This document shows positions 25,663 through 34,313 of a stretch of 64,000 bases of DNA, in pieces. The stretch comes from Sinomonas sp. ASV322 (lineage in GTDB: Bacteria; Actinomycetota; Actinomycetes; Actinomycetales; Micrococcaceae). A program made the translations under genes and the position numbers. Within the stretch, counting starts at the first letter, position 1. The number at the start of each line of letters is the position of its first letter. The notes beneath the pieces were generated by a model that saw only the letters and a program-made list of their open reading frames with translations, ran no database searches and had not been told where the DNA came from. The stretch lies in contig NZ_JAVFJJ010000010.1 of assembly GCF_030908245.1 (NCBI RefSeq), positions 1 to 64,000 of the forward strand, given 5' to 3'.

Positions 25663-27312
25663 CTACTGCGCCCCGCCGAGGTGTGCGGCCCACGGGTAGT
25701 AGACGTACGCGAACGCCGCCGGCGCGCCCGTGATCTTCTTGTTCATCCACACGGTGCTGTCGAGCTTGATGCCCGGAACCATCGGAAGCAGCTCGTCGTG
25801 GAGCTTCGTCTCGATGTCGGAGACGAGCTGGGCCCGCTTGTCCACGTCCGCCGTCGCGACGGCCTTCGCATACAGGTCGTCAACGCCGTTGTAGTTGTAC
25901 TGGTTGAACAGGCCGCCCGAGACGGCCGTGGTCACGAGCCAGTCAAGCGGGTTCGGGATGTTCGGCCAGAACTGCGTGTAGAGGATGTCGACGCCAGCGC
26001 GAGTCTTCTCGTCGTAGAGGTAGTTCGTGTAGCCCGTCTGCGGGACGACCTTGAGCTCGAAGTTGAGCCCGATGCGACCGGCCGCGTCCTTGATCGCGAG
26101 GCCGAACTGCTGGGTCTCGGCGGCGTCGGGGACGACCATGGTGATCTTCTTGGCCTTCACGTCGGCCGGGAGGCCGTCGACGATCTTCTTCGCGTCGTCA
26201 TATTTGGCCGATGCGGGATCCGGAAGAGACTTCTCGAGCGACTCGAGCGGGGTCTTCGCGAACCCGTAGACGGTGGACGGCGTCTGGAGCTTGATGGGCT
26301 GGCCCGTCCCCGCGAACGTCTGCTTCGCGACGCCGTTCCAGTCGATCGCCTCCTGGAGCGCCTTGCGGACCTGCGCGTTGCTGCCCGCGCCCTGCGGGTC
26401 AGCCCACACCATCGTCATGTTGAACGACGCCGGGCCCTCGCTGAACGTGCCCGCGGGGCTGTTCTTGAGCTGGGCAACGCTCGCCGTCGGAACGTTGAAC
26501 GTCCCGTCGATCTGGCCCGCGAGAAGGCCCGACGTGATGGCGGCGCCGTCGGTCACGAAAGTGAAGTCGATCTTCTTGGTCTTGGGCTTGAGGTCCTGGT
26601 TCCAGTACGTGTCATTCCGCGTGACGGAGATCGACTGGCCCTGGGTCCATTTGTCGAACTTGAACGGGCCGGTGCACATGAGGCCCGTGGCGGGCGAGCC
26701 GAAGTCCGCGGCGTGGGCCTCGAAGAACTTCTTCTGGACGACGACGCCCGCGAAGCTCGCGAACTCGTCGTTGATGAGGTAGTCCGGCGCCTTGAGGGTC
26801 ACCGTGACCTGGTTGGCGCCCGTGGCGGCGACGCTGTCGACGTTCCCGAACAGGTAGTTGTAGAGGCTCGTCTTGTCGGTGAGGTTGTGCTGGAGGCTGA
26901 AGACGACGTCGTCCGCCGTCATGGGCGCGCCGTCCCAGAACTTGACGTCCGAGCGGAGGTCGTAGACCCAGTGCAGCGGATCCGGGGTCGAGACCTTCGA
27001 GGCGAGGTTCGGCTTGATCTGGCCGTCGGGGGTCTGGAGGAGGAGGTTCTCGCACAGGTTGGCGTTGATCATGTTCGGCGTGTAGTCGGCCGACTTGAAC
27101 GGGTCGATCGTCTGCGGCTCGCCCTCGAAGACGTTCCACGTGATCTTATCGACCTCGGACTTCGCCGCCGGGGTCATGATGGTCGAGCCTGAGGCGGCTG
27201 CGGTGTCTTTGGGCTTGGCCTGGGCGCCGCCGGAGCACCCGCTGACGAGGGCGGTGACGAGCAGGCCGGCAGCGGCGACGGCCGCGCGAGACCGGACGCG
27301 GTTCTGGTTCAT
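25663..27312 (-). CDS. Oligopeptide-type ABC transporter substrate-binding lipoprotein
   Basis: A 549-residue family-5 solute-binding protein (DppA/OppA type). A lipoprotein signal with lipobox LVSGC (Cys26) anchors it to the outer face of the membrane. The mature part has the family pattern: EPQTIDPFKSADY, LHWVYDLRSDVKFWDGAPMTADDVVFSL, later ALQEAIDWNGVAKQTF and the C-terminal lobe. It delivers peptides or similar cargo to the membrane subunits encoded upstream. ATG 27312 is taken for the signal peptide; the ribosome site is weak. It is the last gene of the operon, 109 bp after the second ATPase, and that gap is mostly an 18-bp tandem repeat. Confidence 0.93.
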   Translation of the reverse strand: MNQNRVRSRAAVAAAGLLVTALVSGCSGGAQAKPKDTAAASGSTIMTPAAKSEVDKITWNVFEGEPQTIDPFKSADYTPNMINANLCENLLLQTPDGQIKPNLASKVSTPDPLHWVYDLRSDVKFWDGAPMTADDVVFSLQHNLTDKTSLYNYLFGNVDSVAATGANQVTVTLKAPDYLINDEFASFAGVVVQKKFFEAHAADFGSPATGLMCTGPFKFDKWTQGQSISVTRNDTYWNQDLKPKTKKIDFTFVTDGAAITSGLLAGQIDGTFNVPTASVAQLKNSPAGTFSEGPASFNMTMVWADPQGAGSNAQVRKALQEAIDWNGVAKQTFAGTGQPIKLQTPSTVYGFAKTPLESLEKSLPDPASAKYDDAKKIVDGLPADVKAKKITMVVPDAAETQQFGLAIKDAAGRIGLNFELKVVPQTGYTNYLYDEKTRAGVDILYTQFWPNIPNPLDWLVTTAVSGGLFNQYNYNGVDDLYAKAVATADVDKRAQLVSDIETKLHDELLPMVPGIKLDSTVWMNKKITGAPAAFAYVYYPWAAHLGGAQ

Positions 27313-27334
27313 GGGTGTGTTCTTTCTTGGGTGG

Positions 27335-27406
27335 TGGGTACGGGTGATGGGGTGGGTACGGGTGATGGGGTGGGTACGGGTGGTGGGGTGGGTTCGGGAG
27401 GCGGGG
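27335..27406. repeat. Four 18-bp units ahead of the binding-protein gene
   Basis: The unit TGGGTACGGGTGATGGGG begins at 27335, 27353, 27371 and 27389, with the last two diverged. It fills the intergenic leader between the ATPase gene and the binding-protein gene, so it will be in the mRNA 5' region of the latter. Confidence 0.88.
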
Positions 27407-27421
27407 TGGGAGAGGAGTGCA

Positions 27422-28297
27422 TCAGGACGTGACGAGGGCGTCCGCTCCGGGCCGCCACCCCGCATGGGGGACGCTGTCGCGCAGGAGCCGCGTGTAGGGG
27501 TCCTGAGGGCTGTCGAGCACGTCGGCGGTCTGCCCCTGCTCGACCACCCGGCCGTGCCGCATGACGATGGCCGTGTCCGTGATCTGCCGGATCACGGCGA
27601 GATCGTGGCTGATGAAGACGTAGCTGACTCCACGCTGTTCGCGGATGTCCGCCAGAAGGTTGAGGATCTGGGCTTGGATCGAGACGTCGAGGGCGGAGAC
27701 GGCCTCGTCGAGGATGAGGATCTTCGGCTCAGCCGCGAGCGCCCGTGCGATCGCGACGCGCTGCCGCTGGCCGCCCGAGAGCTCGCGCGGGAGGGCCCGG
27801 AGCTGCCGGTCGTGGAGGCCCACGAGCTCACCGAGCTCGCGCACCCGCGCGTCGAGCGCCGAGCCGGAGAGCCCGAAGTGGAGCCGCACGACCTCGCCGA
27901 GGCAGTCCCCGATCTTCTGCCTGCGATCGAGGGACGTGTACGGGTCCTGGAAGACGATCTGGATGAGCCGCCCGCGCGCTCGCAGGTCCCTGATCCGGCG
28001 CGCGGGCCGCGTGTGGTCCGCGCCATCGAGCACGATGCGGCCCGCCGTCGGCTGTTCAAGGCCGATGAGCATGCGCGCCGTCGTCGTCTTGCCCGAGCCG
28101 GATTCGCCCACGATGCCGAGCGATCCACCGGCCGCGAGCTCGAAGGAGACGCCGTCGACGGCGACGGCCTCCTTCCGCCCGCGGCCGAACGTCTTGCGCA
28201 GGCCGTCGACGGCGAGGATGGGCACCCCGCCTGGCGCCGCCGTCGTGCGTTCGCTGTCTGTGCGCGCGTCCGCGCGCCTGCCCGCTGTGCTGCTCAT
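27422..28297 (-). CDS. ABC transporter ATPase, DppF/OppF type
   Basis: A 291-residue nucleotide-binding subunit. Walker A is GESGSGKTTTA (residues ~60-70), the Q-loop FQDPYTSLDRRQ has the pattern typical of OppF/DppF, the signature is ELSGGQRQR, Walker B is ILILDEAVSALDVS and the switch His is in FISHD. The C-terminus (PQDPYTRLLRDSVPHAGWRP) fits the family. The start overlaps the preceding ATPase gene as ATGA and has GAGGAGG upstream. Confidence 0.95.
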   Translation of the reverse strand: MSSTAGRRADARTDSERTTAAPGGVPILAVDGLRKTFGRGRKEAVAVDGVSFELAAGGSLGIVGESGSGKTTTARMLIGLEQPTAGRIVLDGADHTRPARRIRDLRARGRLIQIVFQDPYTSLDRRQKIGDCLGEVVRLHFGLSGSALDARVRELGELVGLHDRQLRALPRELSGGQRQRVAIARALAAEPKILILDEAVSALDVSIQAQILNLLADIREQRGVSYVFISHDLAVIRQITDTAIVMRHGRVVEQGQTADVLDSPQDPYTRLLRDSVPHAGWRPGADALVTS

Positions 28298-29310
28298 CGC
28301 ACAACCTCCTCGTGAGACACGACCGCCGGCACGAGCAGCTGCCCGCGCAGCTCTTCCGCGCGGCGGCAGCGGCTGTACTCGCCGTCGCCCACACGCTCGA
28401 ACGCGGGCAGGGCGGCCCGGCACGCGTCCTCGGCGAACCGGCAGCGGGGCGCGAACGCGCACCCGTCCGGGGTCTCGAAGGCCGACGTCGGGTGGCCGGG
28501 GATCGCGGGAAGCCGCGGTACGCGCCGCTCGATTTCGGGTCGCGCCTGCATGAGTGCGGCGCTGTAGGGGTGGAGCGGGTCCGTGTGGAGGCGCGACGAC
28601 GCCTGGTGTTCGACCATAGCCCCCGCGTACATGACGACGGTCTCGTCGCACACGGCGGCCGCGAGCTCGAGATCGTGCGTGATGAAGAGCATCGCCATCC
28701 CGTATTCGCGCTGGAGCCGCGCGAGGATCGCCATGACCTCGCTCTGGGTGGTGACGTCGAGCGCCGTCGTCGGCTCGTCGGCGAGGATGAGCCGCGGCTT
28801 CACGGCGAGGCTCGCGGCGATCATGACGCGCTGGAGGAGCCCGCCCGAAAGCTCGTGCGGGTACTGCCTGAGCCGCCGCTCGCCGTCGTGAATCCCCACT
28901 TCTGCGAGGAGTTCGACGGCGCGGCGCTCCGCCTCGCGCCTCGGCACGCGGCCGTTGACGCGCATCGCCTCGGTGAGGAAGTCGCCGATGCGGCGCACAG
29001 GGTTCGTGTGGGCGCGCGGGTCCTGGAAGATCATCGAGACGTCGCGCGAGCGGAACTTCCGCAGCGCGTCGCCGCGAAGATCGAGGACGGACGCGCCGTC
29101 GAACGTGATCGAACCCGAGGTACGCGCCCCGGGAGGGAGAAGCTGGGCGATGCTGCGCACAGTCATCGACTTCCCGGACCCGGACTCGCCGACGAGCCCG
29201 AGCGTCTGCCCGGCGTCGAGGCTGAAGGACACGTCTTGGAGGACGGTGCGGTATTCGCCGGCGACCGGGAGCTCGACGCTCAGGCCGTCGACTTCGAGCA
29301 GGGCGCTCAT
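28294..29310 (-). CDS. ABC transporter ATPase, DppD/OppD type
   Basis: A 338-residue nucleotide-binding subunit. Walker A is GESGSGKSMTVRS, signature ELSGGLLQRVMIA, Walker B ILADEPTTALDVT, switch His in FITHD. The C-terminal extension has the Cys pattern CAFAPRCRFAEDAC...SRC of OppD/DppD proteins, in which four cysteines hold an iron-sulphur cluster. It pairs with the next ATPase to drive import. Both ends overlap neighbours by ATGA. Confidence 0.95.
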   Translation of the reverse strand: MSALLEVDGLSVELPVAGEYRTVLQDVSFSLDAGQTLGLVGESGSGKSMTVRSIAQLLPPGARTSGSITFDGASVLDLRGDALRKFRSRDVSMIFQDPRAHTNPVRRIGDFLTEAMRVNGRVPRREAERRAVELLAEVGIHDGERRLRQYPHELSGGLLQRVMIAASLAVKPRLILADEPTTALDVTTQSEVMAILARLQREYGMAMLFITHDLELAAAVCDETVVMYAGAMVEHQASSRLHTDPLHPYSAALMQARPEIERRVPRLPAIPGHPTSAFETPDGCAFAPRCRFAEDACRAALPAFERVGDGEYSRCRRAEELRGQLLVPAVVSHEEVVR

Positions 29311-30173
29311 GCGCGGGCCTCCGATCGCTTGACGAGCTCGTCGCCGAGGCTGTTCGCCGCCGCGACGGTGATGACGATGAGCAGGCTCGCCCACAGGGCC
29401 TCCTGCGGTTCGAGCTGCTGGATGCCGGCCATGCCGGTGCCGACCATGGCGCCCCAGTCGGCCGTGGGAGCCTGCACGCCGAGTCCGATGAACGAGAGGG
29501 CTGCGAGGTCGATGAGCGCGAAGCCGAACGAGAGCGTCGCGTTCGCAAAGATGAGCCCCGCGATGTTCGGCAGGATGTGCCGCAGGCTGATCGCCGTTCC
29601 GCGCAGTCCCTGGACGCGCAGCGCCGCGATGTACGGGAGCGAGCGCTCACGCAGAGCCGCGCCGCGCACGATCCGCGCGATGTACGGCGTGTAGGAGATC
29701 GAGAGCGCGATGATCGCCGCCTGGAGGCCCGTTCCGAAGATCGACGTCGCGAGAATCGCGAGGAGCAGCCCGGGGAAAGCGAACACGGCGTCGACAACAC
29801 GGGCGACGGCGGTGTCGAACCAGCCGCCGACCCACACCGCGGCGAGCGCGAGGCCCGTGCCGAGGAGGGTCGAGACGACGACAACGAGGAGCGGTCCCAC
29901 GAGAGACGTCCGGGCGCCCGAGAGGAGGCGCGAGAACAGGTCGCGGCCGCTCGCGTCCTGGCCGAGCGGGTGACCCGCGCTCGGGTCCGCGAACGCGTTC
30001 CCGAGGTCGACGGCGTTGGGGTCGACGGTGACGAGCAGCGGGCCGAAGACCGCGAGCAGGGCGACGACGGCGAGCACCACGGCGGCGACCCAGCCGAGCA
30101 CGCTCAGGTGCTTGCCCCGAGGGCGTCGGCGCGTGCGCCGGCGGGCCTCGGCGACGACGGCAAGGGCGGTCAT
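29307..30173 (-). CDS. ABC transporter permease, DppC/OppC type
   Basis: A 288-residue inner-membrane permease with about six helices. The N-terminal OppC-type helix comes after a basic stretch, then the motif GHPLGQDASGRDLFSRLLSGARTSL typical of DppC/OppC. The EAA loop is YIAALRVQGLRGTAISLRHILPN. It forms the channel with the DppB-like protein. ATG 30173 overlaps the preceding stop by ATGA. Confidence 0.94.
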   Translation of the reverse strand: MTALAVVAEARRRTRRRPRGKHLSVLGWVAAVVLAVVALLAVFGPLLVTVDPNAVDLGNAFADPSAGHPLGQDASGRDLFSRLLSGARTSLVGPLLVVVVSTLLGTGLALAAVWVGGWFDTAVARVVDAVFAFPGLLLAILATSIFGTGLQAAIIALSISYTPYIARIVRGAALRERSLPYIAALRVQGLRGTAISLRHILPNIAGLIFANATLSFGFALIDLAALSFIGLGVQAPTADWGAMVGTGMAGIQQLEPQEALWASLLIVITVAAANSLGDELVKRSEARA

Positions 30174-31150
30174 GACTTTCCTCCCCCGACCGAGACGCGC
30201 GGGTCGAGGACCGAGTACGCGAGGTCGATGACGGTATTGAGAACGATGAAGGCCGCGACATAGACGAGGCAGATCGCCTGGACGACCGGGAAGTCCTTCT
30301 GCTGGACGGAGCTCACGAGGAGGCTCCCGAGGCCGTTGAGCTGGAACACCTGCTCGACGACGACCGTGCCCGAGATCATCCCCGCGAGCGTGAGGCCGAG
30401 GACCGTGAGCACGGGCAGGGACGCGTTGCGGAGCACGTGGCGCCGTACGACGACGCCGTACGGGAAGCCGCGGCTGATCGCCGTCTGCACGTGGTCCGCC
30501 GTGATCTCCTGACGGATCGCGGCCTGCGAGAGCCGCGCGACGAAAGCGATCGAGGCGAGCGCGAGCGCGAACGCCGGCAGGATGAGGTGATACAGCATGT
30601 CGACAGGGCCCTCGCCCACGCCGAACACGGGGAACCAGCCGAGCTCGACGGCGAACACGAGCGTGAGCACGACGGCGGCGACGAACGTCGGGACGGCCAT
30701 GGCCGCCGTCGACACCCCCATGAGCGCGCTCGACGCGATGCCGGGCTTGAGGCCCGAGAAGATGCCGATCCCGAGGCCGATGAGCGCGACGAGGAGGGCG
30801 CTCAGGGCGATGAGGGCGACCGTCGTGCCGATGCGCTGGCCCAGGAGGGAGCCCACCGAGTCCTTGTAGAGGATCGAGCGGCCGAAATCGCCCTGCAGGA
30901 TGCCGCCGAGCCAGCGGACGTACTGCAGGAGGAACGGCTCGTCGAAGTGGTACTGCTCGTTGATCTGCGCGATCGCGTCGGGCGTCATCGACCGGCCGTG
31001 GGTGAGGAACGTGATGGGCGAGCCCGGCGCGAGGTACAGGGCGCCGAACACGACGAAGCTCGACGCGAGCAGGGTCACGAGCAGCCCGCCGATGCGCCCG
31101 CCGAGGAAGCGGAGCGTGTGCAGGGCGGCCTTCGGGCTGGCCGCGCTCAT
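30170..31150 (-). CDS. ABC transporter permease, DppB/OppB type
   Basis: A 326-residue permease. It opens with the family's helix and APGSPITF motif, then the conserved helices, the EAA loop (TAISRGFPYGVVVRRHVLRNASLPVL) and the C-terminal FQLNGLGSLLVSSVQQKDFPVVQAI segment. It is the first transport gene after the amidohydrolase and overlaps it by ATGA, tying the hydrolase to import. Confidence 0.94.
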   Translation of the reverse strand: MSAASPKAALHTLRFLGGRIGGLLVTLLASSFVVFGALYLAPGSPITFLTHGRSMTPDAIAQINEQYHFDEPFLLQYVRWLGGILQGDFGRSILYKDSVGSLLGQRIGTTVALIALSALLVALIGLGIGIFSGLKPGIASSALMGVSTAAMAVPTFVAAVVLTLVFAVELGWFPVFGVGEGPVDMLYHLILPAFALALASIAFVARLSQAAIRQEITADHVQTAISRGFPYGVVVRRHVLRNASLPVLTVLGLTLAGMISGTVVVEQVFQLNGLGSLLVSSVQQKDFPVVQAICLVYVAAFIVLNTVIDLAYSVLDPRVSVGGGKS

Positions 31151-32826
31151 CGGGTCGCCCCGGCGGGGTCTGGGCTTTGCGCGGCCGCCGCCGTGTGGGC
31201 CGCCGCCGTGTGGACCTCGCGTCCGCCGACGACCGTCCGCACGATCGCGGCGTCGAGCAGTTCCTCGGCAGGGCCGTCGAAGACATTGCGGTCGACGACG
31301 ACGAAGTCCGCGAAGAGCCCCGCCGCAAGCCGGCCGATGTGGTTCTCCGCGCGGCTCGACCACGCTGCGTCGCGCGTTGCGTGGGTGATGGCATCGCCGA
31401 GCGGGAGCGCGTAGTGCGCAATGTTCGGCTCAAGCGACGGGTCGAAGGCCGAGCGGCGCGTCGAGGCCACGAACATGTTGGGCAGGGGCGCGTAGGGCGA
31501 CGTCGGGGAGTCCGTGCCGAACGCGAGCGCCGCGCCCGCGTCCGTCATCTCAGGCCACGGGAAGCCCCGCTCGATGCGCTCGTCGCCGAGCTTGGCGCGC
31601 CAGTTCGCCTGGATCGCGGGGTCCGCATGGACGGGCTGCATGCTCGCGGTGATGCCGAGCGCGGCGAGGCGGGCGATGTCGGCCTCTTCGACCACCTCGA
31701 GGTGCTCGATGCGGTGCCTCCGTTCCTTGGGGCCGTTCGCGGCGACGGCGCGTTCGACGGCGGAGATCGCGATCCGCACGGCTTCGTCGCCGATCGCATG
31801 CATCGCCACCTGGAGGCCCGCGGCGTCCGCGGCGGCGACGACGGGGGCAAGGGATTCAAGGTCCCAGATCGGGTCCGCGAGCGAGCCGTCCGCGTACGGG
31901 CGGCCGAGCGCGGCGGTGCAGCCGTCCACCGTGCCGTCCACCATGACCTTGATCCCGACGACGCGGAGCCACGGCGAATCGTGGCGGGCCGCGAGCTCGG
32001 CGGCGCGGGCGACCTGGGCGAGGTTCTCGGCCGGGTCCTCCGAGCGGTAGACGCGGTAGTGGGCCGAGATGCGGGCCGTGAGCGTCCCGGCCTCCTCGGC
32101 GCGGACCATCGCGGCGAGGTCGGCCTCGTCGAGCCCCATGTCGGTCGCCGCCGTGACGCCCGTCGCGCGGTAGCCCGCGAGCGCCGCCGCGAGGAAACGG
32201 TCGCGCTCGTCGTCACTTGCACCGCCGTCGAGCGCGGGCCACACGAGCTGCTGCATCGCCGTCTCGTCGATGTAGCCCGTGGGGTCGCCCGCCTCGTCGC
32301 GGGCGATCGCACCGCCCGCGGGCGCCACGGTGTCGCGGTCGATGCCGAGCTCAGCGAGCGACGCGGTGTTGAGCCAGATCGAGTGGTAGTCGTAGGTCTG
32401 GACATACACGGGACGGTCCGAGACCACCTCGTCGAGCATGTGGCGCGTCGGTGCGCCGCCCGGGACAGTGCCCGGGAGCCAGCCCTGCGCGCGGACGCGG
32501 GTGGCTTCGGGGTTCTCGGCCGCCCAGCGCGCGAGGCGGCGCTGAATCTCGGCAAGGTCGTGGGCGCCCCAGAGGTCGGCCTGGCCCGCAGCCTCGCCGG
32601 TGCCGACGATGTGTGCGTGGGCGTCGACGAAGCCAGGCAGCACGAGCCGGCCGCCGAGGTCCTCCTCGATCACCTCGGCGCCAGCGGCGAGGCCGCCCGC
32701 GATCCGGCGCGCCGTCGGCTCGTCCCCCACGTACACGATCCGGTCCCCGTCGACGACGAGGGCCTCTGCCCACTCGGGCTGGTCGGCGGTGAAGAACCGC
32801 GCATTGACATACAAGGTGGAAGCCAC
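31147..32826 (-). CDS. YtcJ-type metal-dependent amidohydrolase
   Basis: A 559-residue amidohydrolase family 3 enzyme. A small beta sandwich (about 1-55 plus the C-terminus) surrounds a TIM barrel with the metal motif FVDAHAHIVG (about 62-71). Other conserved blocks are VKVMVDGTVDG (the Lys region), the metal His in VAMHAIGDEAV, RHRIEHLEVV, and the Asp in FGTDSP. Family members hydrolyse C-N bonds of cyclic or acyl-amino substrates. Being first in an operon with a peptide-type importer and coupled to it, it probably degrades the imported compound. GTG 32826 is chosen; AAGG lies 12 bp before it. An operator-like site is 24 bp upstream. Confidence 0.9.
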   Translation of the reverse strand: MASTLYVNARFFTADQPEWAEALVVDGDRIVYVGDEPTARRIAGGLAAGAEVIEEDLGGRLVLPGFVDAHAHIVGTGEAAGQADLWGAHDLAEIQRRLARWAAENPEATRVRAQGWLPGTVPGGAPTRHMLDEVVSDRPVYVQTYDYHSIWLNTASLAELGIDRDTVAPAGGAIARDEAGDPTGYIDETAMQQLVWPALDGGASDDERDRFLAAALAGYRATGVTAATDMGLDEADLAAMVRAEEAGTLTARISAHYRVYRSEDPAENLAQVARAAELAARHDSPWLRVVGIKVMVDGTVDGCTAALGRPYADGSLADPIWDLESLAPVVAAADAAGLQVAMHAIGDEAVRIAISAVERAVAANGPKERRHRIEHLEVVEEADIARLAALGITASMQPVHADPAIQANWRAKLGDERIERGFPWPEMTDAGAALAFGTDSPTSPYAPLPNMFVASTRRSAFDPSLEPNIAHYALPLGDAITHATRDAAWSSRAENHIGRLAAGLFADFVVVDRNVFDGPAEELLDAAIVRTVVGGREVHTAAAHTAAAAQSPDPAGATR

Positions 32827-32849
32827 TGTGGGGTCTGCCTTACTGCAAG

Positions 32850-32868
32850 AAATGAATGACGTTCGTTT
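32850..32868. promoter_or_regulatory. Operator-like site before the amidohydrolase/importer operon
   Basis: AAATGAA, five bases (TGACG), TTCGTTT. The two halves are complementary except for one position. Spacing and half-sites equal those of the palindrome before the nearby TetR gene (34024-34046), suggesting the same repressor binds both. Confidence 0.65.
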
Positions 32869-32992
32869 ATTAGAACAGTGGCGCAGGTCACGGTCAAGAG
32901 GTTCAGGCTTCCTGCCACTCTGTTGCGTGGCCAGATCCCGCCCACCCGTGGCCAGATCCCGCCCAACCCATAGCCGGTCGCCGGGGCGGGAC

Positions 32993-33212
32993 GTGGCCAA
33001 GCGTCGGGCGAGAGGTGGCCAAGCGCCGGGCGGGACGTGGCCAAGCGTCGGGCGAGAGGTGGCCAAGCGCCGGGTGAGAGGTGGCCACTCGTCAGGCGAG
33101 AGGCGGCCAAGCGCCGGGTGAGAGGCGTCCGCTCGTCAGGCGAGAGGCGGCCAAGCGCCGGGTGAGAGGCGTCCGCTCGTCAGGCGAGAGGTGGCCACTC
33201 GTCAGGGGTGGC
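32993..33212. repeat. About ten 22-bp tandem units
   Basis: Units of the form GTGGCCAAGCGTCGGGCGAG start every 22 bp from 32993 (33015, 33037, 33059 and so on). The second half alternates between GCGTCCGCTCGTCAGGCGAG and GCGGCCAAGCGCCGGGTGAG versions. Two GTGGCCAGATCCCGCCCA copies precede it (about 32928-32970). The array lies between the amidohydrolase promoter and the end of the TetR gene and codes for nothing supported. The same family returns at 46910-47050. Confidence 0.9.
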
Positions 33213-33257
33213 ACCCGAACGGCGGTACGCCCGCGCCCCGTGAGGCCGGGCGCTGGC

Positions 33258-33992
33258 CTAGTGTCGTGCCGCCTGGGCGGCCGCGAGGGTCGCGCGAAGC
33301 CCCGCGACGATGGCGTTGAGGCCGAGGGCGAAGGCGTCGTCGGCGGCGCTCCGGCCGCTTCCTCGGCGGGCCGAAACTGCGTCGGCGAACGTCGGCGCGA
33401 GATCGCGGCGGTCGCCCACATTGAAGATCCACTCGGGAGCGGAGACATCCATGGCCGAACCCAGCACGAACGACTCGACCGCGACGATGGTGTCAATGAC
33501 CATGTCTTCGGGCCAGCCCCCGCCGCGCAAGCCCTCGGCCACCCGCTCATACATCGCGAGGGTATGCGGCGCGCCGGTGATCGGAAGGACTGCGATGACC
33601 GGAATGAGGGGCGAGTGCTGGGCGAATGCGTCGCGGTAGGAGTGAGCCCATCGCATGAGCGCGAGATCCCACGGATCGCGGCCGAAGCCCGCGACGTCGA
33701 TCGTCTCGTTGACGTCGTCCTGGACCCAGTTGAGCACCTCGTCCTTTGACGCCACATGGTTGTAGAGCGCCGAGGGCGCGGTCTTGAGCTCGCGCGCGAG
33801 GGCCGCCATCGTGAGTCCGTCGTAGCCTGACCGTGCGATGACGGCGAGCGCGGCCGCGGTGATGCCCTCGCGCGAGAGCACTGGACGCGACGGCCTTCCG
33901 CGGCGCCGCGGCGCAGGCGCACCCGGCGCATCGGCCGGCGGGTCTGCCTTCACGGGCGTCGCAGGCGTCGCAACGGTGGGGACGGGCTCCAT
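33258..33992 (-). CDS. TetR-family repressor of the amidohydrolase/importer operon
   Basis: A 244-residue TetR protein. A Pro/Ala-rich lead (~35 residues) precedes the DNA-binding domain (LSREGITAAALAVIARSGYDGLTMAALARELKTAPSALYNHVASKDEVL, ~40-90) and a TetR_C-like ligand domain. The start is ATG 33992; a GTG two codons earlier is possible. A perfect palindrome 32 bp upstream is its probable own operator, and a near copy stands before the operon 400 bp away, so local repression relieved by the imported compound is likely (inference). Confidence 0.87.
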   Translation of the reverse strand: MEPVPTVATPATPVKADPPADAPGAPAPRRRGRPSRPVLSREGITAAALAVIARSGYDGLTMAALARELKTAPSALYNHVASKDEVLNWVQDDVNETIDVAGFGRDPWDLALMRWAHSYRDAFAQHSPLIPVIAVLPITGAPHTLAMYERVAEGLRGGGWPEDMVIDTIVAVESFVLGSAMDVSAPEWIFNVGDRRDLAPTFADAVSARRGSGRSAADDAFALGLNAIVAGLRATLAAAQAARH

Positions 33993-34023
33993 GGTCACGA
34001 AGTCTAAGGTACCGAATGCCCAA

Positions 34024-34046
34024 ACAAATGAACTAAATTCATTTGT
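34024..34046. promoter_or_regulatory. Palindromic operator upstream of the TetR gene
   Basis: Perfect 9-bp arms ACAAATGAA and TTCATTTGT with the 5-bp centre CTAAA, in an AT-rich patch immediately upstream of the TetR start. Arm sequence and spacing recur at 32850-32868. Confidence 0.75.
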
Positions 34047-34109
34047 GAAAGCCTTGGCCACATGCCGAACGATCCCCCTGCGCCGCATAGCCGAAGCCAG
34101 CGGTGGGCG

Positions 34110-34187
34110 CATGACCGTCCCTGAGCGACCAGACCGTCCCTCGCGCCGCGGTTTTGGGGACGGTTGTGCAGCTAAGAGACGGTCATG
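34110..34187. promoter_or_regulatory. Nested inverted repeats upstream of telA
   Basis: CATGACCGTC (34110-34119) is complementary to 34178-34187. Between them GACCGTCCC recurs at about 34132 and its complement GGGGACGGT at about 34157, giving a nested structure. It lies about 130 bp ahead of telA and may be a regulatory or RNA structure. Confidence 0.45.
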
Positions 34188-34313
34188 TCGCGACCCCCGC
34201 GGGGAACCTCTCTGCCCCGTCCCCCGTTGCCCAGTTAGCGTGTGTCAAACGTCGCGAACTCTGCTGCCACGGGAGAGAGTTGAATCCAGGGCAGCGAAGA
34301 ATGGAGACCACAG

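Noticed and set aside
32993-33212. CRISPR array
   Set aside because: Direct repeats without unique spacers, imperfect units, and no cas genes in the window; simple tandem repeat.
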